From positions 3,157-12,272 of the forward strand of contig DIAY01000246.1 in the NCBI GenBank assembly GCA_002414905.1: 9,116 nucleotides of DNA, written 5' to 3'. The notes under the pieces were generated by a model. That model ran no database searches, was not told the origin of the DNA, and saw only the letters and a program-made list of their open reading frames with translations. Of this stretch, positions 7,106 to 9,116 are shown piece after piece (the first letter of the stretch is position 1; every line of letters begins with the position of its first letter). Source of the stretch: Holophagales bacterium UBA5066 (lineage in GTDB: Bacteria; Acidobacteriota; Thermoanaerobaculia; UBA5066). A program made the translations under genes and the position numbers.

Positions 7106-7111
7106 CTCCTT
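7106..7111 (-). promoter_or_regulatory. Shine-Dalgarno site for the CaCA exchanger
   Basis: On the minus strand AAGGAG stands 9 nt upstream of the exchanger ATG (7096). It lies just after the stop of the decayed copy, so the intact exchanger has its own efficient start. Confidence 0.65.
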
Positions 7112-7120
7112 GGAGATGGG

Positions 7121-7482
7121 CTACGACCCGGACGGGCCGGGCGGTCTCGAGAAGTATCGCCGCCGCAGTGCTCTCGCGGACCAGACGAAGAGGCCCACGG
7201 CGACGGTTGGCAGGGCGACGAGGAGGACGAACGCCTCGAGCCCGCCCAGGTGCGGGCTCGCCAGAGCCTTCCGCGCGAGTCACGCCGGTCCCGAAGGAAG
7301 ACGGGGACGCAGAGGAAGGCCGCGCCGAACATCACCGGCTTGTCGAAGCGCTGTGCATCGGCGGGGGCGGTGATCCCGCCGGGAGCCACGATCGCGGTGA
7401 GGCCGAGGACGAGCGCAAGGCTGAGGAGGTTGCTCCCGACGACGAGGAGAACGATACCGGCGACGGAGGGAAGGGCCGTCAT
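7121..7482 (-). pseudogene. Truncated, frameshifted CaCA exchanger remnant
   Basis: The 5' part (from ATG 7482) reads VAGIVLLVVGSNLLSLALVLG, TAIVAPGGI and FDKPVMFGAAFLCVPVF. This lines up with the alpha-2 repeat and next helix of the intact exchanger (VVGSNIFNILCVLG, GLVAPRGI, FDTPVMIGVALACLPIF). The original frame then turns into low-complexity Arg/Ser sequence, while a different minus frame picks up a clean transmembrane helix (GLEAFVLLVALPTVAVGLFVW) ending at TAG 7121-7123. The two frames differ by a net one-base loss (or two-base gain). That second frame has a TGA at 7280-7282, so the break lies downstream of it, about 7250-7279. The N-terminal half, including alpha-1 and the alpha-2 GTSxPE motif, is missing: only 4 nt separate the ATG from the mrpG stop. 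It therefore cannot be a complete exchanger. A sequencing error could explain the shift but not the missing half. Confidence 0.65.
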
Positions 7483-7486
7483 CGGG

Positions 7487-7843
7487 TCAGGGGTCCGGAT
7501 CCTGGACGGTGCGGACCTGGGTCTGGGGCATCTCGTTGATCTTTGTCCCGGAGAACAGGGGGACGCCGAGGGCGAACGCGGCGCGGCCGATGGCGTGGGC
7601 GGCGAGGGGAGCCGTCAGGAAGACGAACGCGACCGCCGCGAGGGCGCGCGTCGCGACGCCGAGGTCGTCGAACGCGATGGCGAGGGCGAGGAAGACGCAC
7701 ATCTTCACGAGCGTCGACGCCTTGGAGGTGACCGACAGGCGGGTGAAGACGTCGGGCATCCGGAGGACGCCGAGGGCGGCGAGGAAGGCCGTGGCGACGC
7801 CGGCGAGCATGAGCGCCGCGGCGAGGACGTCGCGGACGCTCAC
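7487..7843 (-). CDS. mrpG: Mrp/Mnh Na+/H+ antiporter subunit G
   Basis: Small membrane subunit (118 aa) of the Mrp multisubunit Na+/H+ antiporter. Three hydrophobic helices are visible: ALMLAGVATAFLAALGVLRMPD near the N-terminus, CVFLALAIAFDDLG in the middle and ALAAVAFVFLTAPLAAHAIGRAAF after it. RMPDVFTRLSVTSKASTL is the family hallmark. It starts with GTG, overlapping the mrpF stop as GTGA (7840-7843), with GGAG (7852-7855) 8 nt upstream. Length is normal for MrpG. Confidence 0.95.
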   Translation of the reverse strand: MSVRDVLAAALMLAGVATAFLAALGVLRMPDVFTRLSVTSKASTLVKMCVFLALAIAFDDLGVATRALAAVAFVFLTAPLAAHAIGRAAFALGVPLFSGTKINEMPQTQVRTVQDPDP

Positions 7844-8109
7844 CGCGACCGCTCCAGGTAGGCGGCGAAGGCGACGGTGCCGAGGAACGACAGGAGGGCG
7901 AGGACGATCGCCACGTCGATGTACACGGCGTTTCCGGAGGCGAGCGCGACGACCGCCACGACGCTGATCCCGAGCGTCGAGAGGAGGTCGAGGCCGACGA
8001 CCCGGTCGGGGAGGCTCGGGCCGAGCCCGATCCGCACGACCGTCAGGAGAAGGGCGAGCCCGAGGACGGGGAGAGCGACCCAGAGGGCGAGCTCGGCGAG
8101 GAGCGTCAC
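7840..8109 (-). CDS. mrpF: Mrp/Mnh Na+/H+ antiporter subunit F
   Basis: Small membrane subunit (89 aa) of the Mrp complex with three hydrophobic helices. The conserved RIGLGPSLPDRVVGLDLLST lies between the first and second helices, and VYIDVAIVLALLSFLGTVAFA forms the third. It starts with GTG at 8109, overlapping the mrpE stop as GTGA (8106-8109). A perfect AAGGAGGT lies 6 nt upstream, inside mrpE. The length is typical. Its function depends on the complex with D, E and G. Confidence 0.95.
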   Translation of the reverse strand: MTLLAELALWVALPVLGLALLLTVVRIGLGPSLPDRVVGLDLLSTLGISVVAVVALASGNAVYIDVAIVLALLSFLGTVAFAAYLERSR

Positions 8110-8573
8110 TCGAAGACCTCCTTCACTCGCAGCTCGAACCCTTCCTTCACCTCGCGCCGGAACGCGTCGGGGTCGGCGAGGTCGAGGGCGTGGACGTAGA
8201 GCGTCCGCCGGTCGGGGGAGACGTCGAGGCTGAGCGTTCCGGGGGTCAGCGTGACGAGGTTCGCGAGGACCGTGATGCCGGCGTCGCTCGTCAGGTCGAG
8301 CGGCACCGCGACGATGCCCGGCGAGAGCGACGAGACGGGCCTGAGGATGCTCCTGGCGACCGCGGCGTTCGAGAGGAGGAGCTCCTTCAGGAAGTAGAGG
8401 AAGAGCCCGGCGGCCTTCGGCGCTTTCGAAAGGCGCAGGCTGCGCCGGCCCCGGAACCGCACGAGCGCGAGGAGGAGAGTGGAGACGAGCGCTCCCTCGA
8501 GGAAGTTTGCGATCGTGACCTCGCCCGTCAGGGCGACCCAGGCGAGGGAAAGCAGGAGCAGGGCGACGAGCAC
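8106..8573 (-). CDS. mrpE: Mrp/Mnh Na+/H+ antiporter subunit E
   Basis: Membrane subunit (155 aa) of the Mrp complex. Hydrophobic N-terminal helices (VALLLLSLAWVALTG and ANFLEGALVSTLLLALVRF) are followed by FLYFLKELLLSNAAVARSIL. The conserved soluble part reads GIVAVPLDLTSDAGITVLAN, then LTPGTLSLDVSPDRRTLYVHALD, which is diagnostic for MrpE. It starts with GTG 3 nt after the mrpD stop. The end carries the Shine-Dalgarno of mrpF. Confidence 0.95.
   Translation of the reverse strand: MLVALLLLSLAWVALTGEVTIANFLEGALVSTLLLALVRFRGRRSLRLSKAPKAAGLFLYFLKELLLSNAAVARSILRPVSSLSPGIVAVPLDLTSDAGITVLANLVTLTPGTLSLDVSPDRRTLYVHALDLADPDAFRREVKEGFELRVKEVFE
8116..8123 (-). promoter_or_regulatory. Perfect Shine-Dalgarno for mrpF inside mrpE
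   Basis: On the minus strand AAGGAGGT, the full anti-16S complement, lies 6 nt before the mrpF GTG. It overlaps the last codons of mrpE, so mrpF should be translated efficiently despite its GTG start. Confidence 0.75.
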
Positions 8574-8576
8574 GGC

Positions 8577-9116
8577 TCAGCTTCCCCCACCGCGCGTCCC
8601 GAGGACGGCGCGGATGTAGAGGTCCGGGTCGAGGAGCTGCGCCGCGGCGCCGTCCGCAAAGCGGAAGAGGACGCCGGCACCGAGGCCGATTGCGACCGTG
8701 ATCGCGCCGAGCGCCAGGACCGGGCCGAGGAGTGATGCCCGCTCGACGCCGGAGAGGGGCGGCGCGGAGGTGCCCGGGCCGTCCGCGGGAGCGGGTTTCC
8801 AGAAGGCCTCGGCCCAGATCTTCGTCATCGAGAAGAGGGTCAGGAGGCTTACGCCGAGCGCGACGGCGACGATCGCACCATGCCCCGCCTCGAGGCCGCC
8901 GCGGACAAGGAGGTACTTGGCCCAGAAGCCCGAGAGGGGCGGGATTCCCGCGAGCGAGAGCGCCGGGACGAGGAAAGCCGCGGCGAGGAGGGGCGACCGG
9001 CCGAGGAGCCCTCCGAGGCGGTCGAGCGAGAAGCTCCCGCCGACTCTCCGCATCACGCCCGCCACGAGGAAGAGGTTCGCCTTCACGACGATGTGGTGGA
9101 GGACGTAGAAGACCGT
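8577..9116 (-). CDS. mrpD: Mrp/Mnh Na+/H+ antiporter subunit D, C-terminal part
   Basis: The last 179 residues of an MrpD/NuoM-like proton-translocating subunit. The gene runs off the right edge of the window, so its start is unseen. Visible: YVLHHIVVKANLFLVAGVM with the conserved HH and Lys, LAGIPPLSGFWAKYLLV (the family PPLSGFWAK motif), and LLTLFSMTKIWAEAFWKP. A final helix and the tail (LDPDLYIRAVL) follow. MrpD carries cation/proton transport in the complex. A GTG at 9086 is internal and should not be taken as the start, because the conserved HHIVV lies upstream of it. The upstream mrpA-C genes would lie beyond the window. Confidence 0.9.
   Translation of the reverse strand, partial: TVFYVLHHIVVKANLFLVAGVMRRVGGSFSLDRLGGLLGRSPLLAAAFLVPALSLAGIPPLSGFWAKYLLVRGGLEAGHGAIVAVALGVSLLTLFSMTKIWAEAFWKPAPADGPGTSAPPLSGVERASLLGPVLALGAITVAIGLGAGVLFRFADGAAAQLLDPDLYIRAVLGTRGGGS

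Noticed and set aside
6015..7283. N-terminal extension of the glycosylase frame through the exchanger gene
   Set aside because: The extension is Arg/Pro/Gly-rich shadow sequence in another frame of the exchanger. The glycosylase starts at the ATG at 6014 with an ATGA overlap.
5819..7861. 680-codon plus-strand open frame antisense to the exchanger and mrpG
   Set aside because: The product is a low-complexity Asp/Glu/Arg/Gly polymer, the expected antisense reading of GC-rich membrane-protein genes. The minus strand has clear CaCA and Mrp motifs.

Overview
This is a GC-rich bacterial chromosomal window, tightly packed, with C or G at most third codon positions. That bias keeps reading frames open on the wrong strand, so several very long open frames are only shadows of real genes. 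The GC content, a family 5 uracil-DNA glycosylase, a DUF2785 protein and a CBS-domain site-2 protease would fit an acidobacterial, myxobacterial or similar GC-rich environmental lineage. I cannot name the organism from the sequence, and I see no rRNA, tRNA, CRISPR array, transposase or phage gene.

Left part (1-4315). An enlarged aldo/keto reductase (234-1634, minus) is divergent from a radical SAM protein (1733-3040, plus). They share a 98-bp intergenic gap carrying a perfect 17-nt palindrome. The radical SAM protein has a widely spaced cysteine motif (C-X11-C-X2-C) instead of the usual C-X3-C-X2-C. A membrane-embedded site-2 zinc protease with C-terminal CBS domains follows 39 bp later on the same strand (3080-4234). 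This group ends in a short convergent gap with a weak hairpin.

Right part (4316-9116), all minus strand, so transcription runs from high to low coordinates. It begins with a Mrp/Mnh multisubunit Na+/H+ antiporter operon: the C-terminal part of subunit D, cut by the window edge, then E, F and G with overlapping GTGA junctions. Next come a truncated and frameshifted Na+/Ca2+-exchanger-like remnant, an intact CaCA-family cation exchanger, a family 5 uracil-DNA glycosylase joined to it by an ATGA overlap, and, after a 97-bp gap, an exported DUF2785 protein. The cation genes make sense together: a Mrp complex maintains a Na+ or H+ gradient that a CaCA exchanger can use. The glycosylase is probably a co-transcribed housekeeping passenger.

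Most of the window is recognisable biology. The parts most worth following up are the radical SAM protein with its divergent reductase and shared palindrome, and the decayed exchanger copy next to the intact one. I do not claim a wholly new system.
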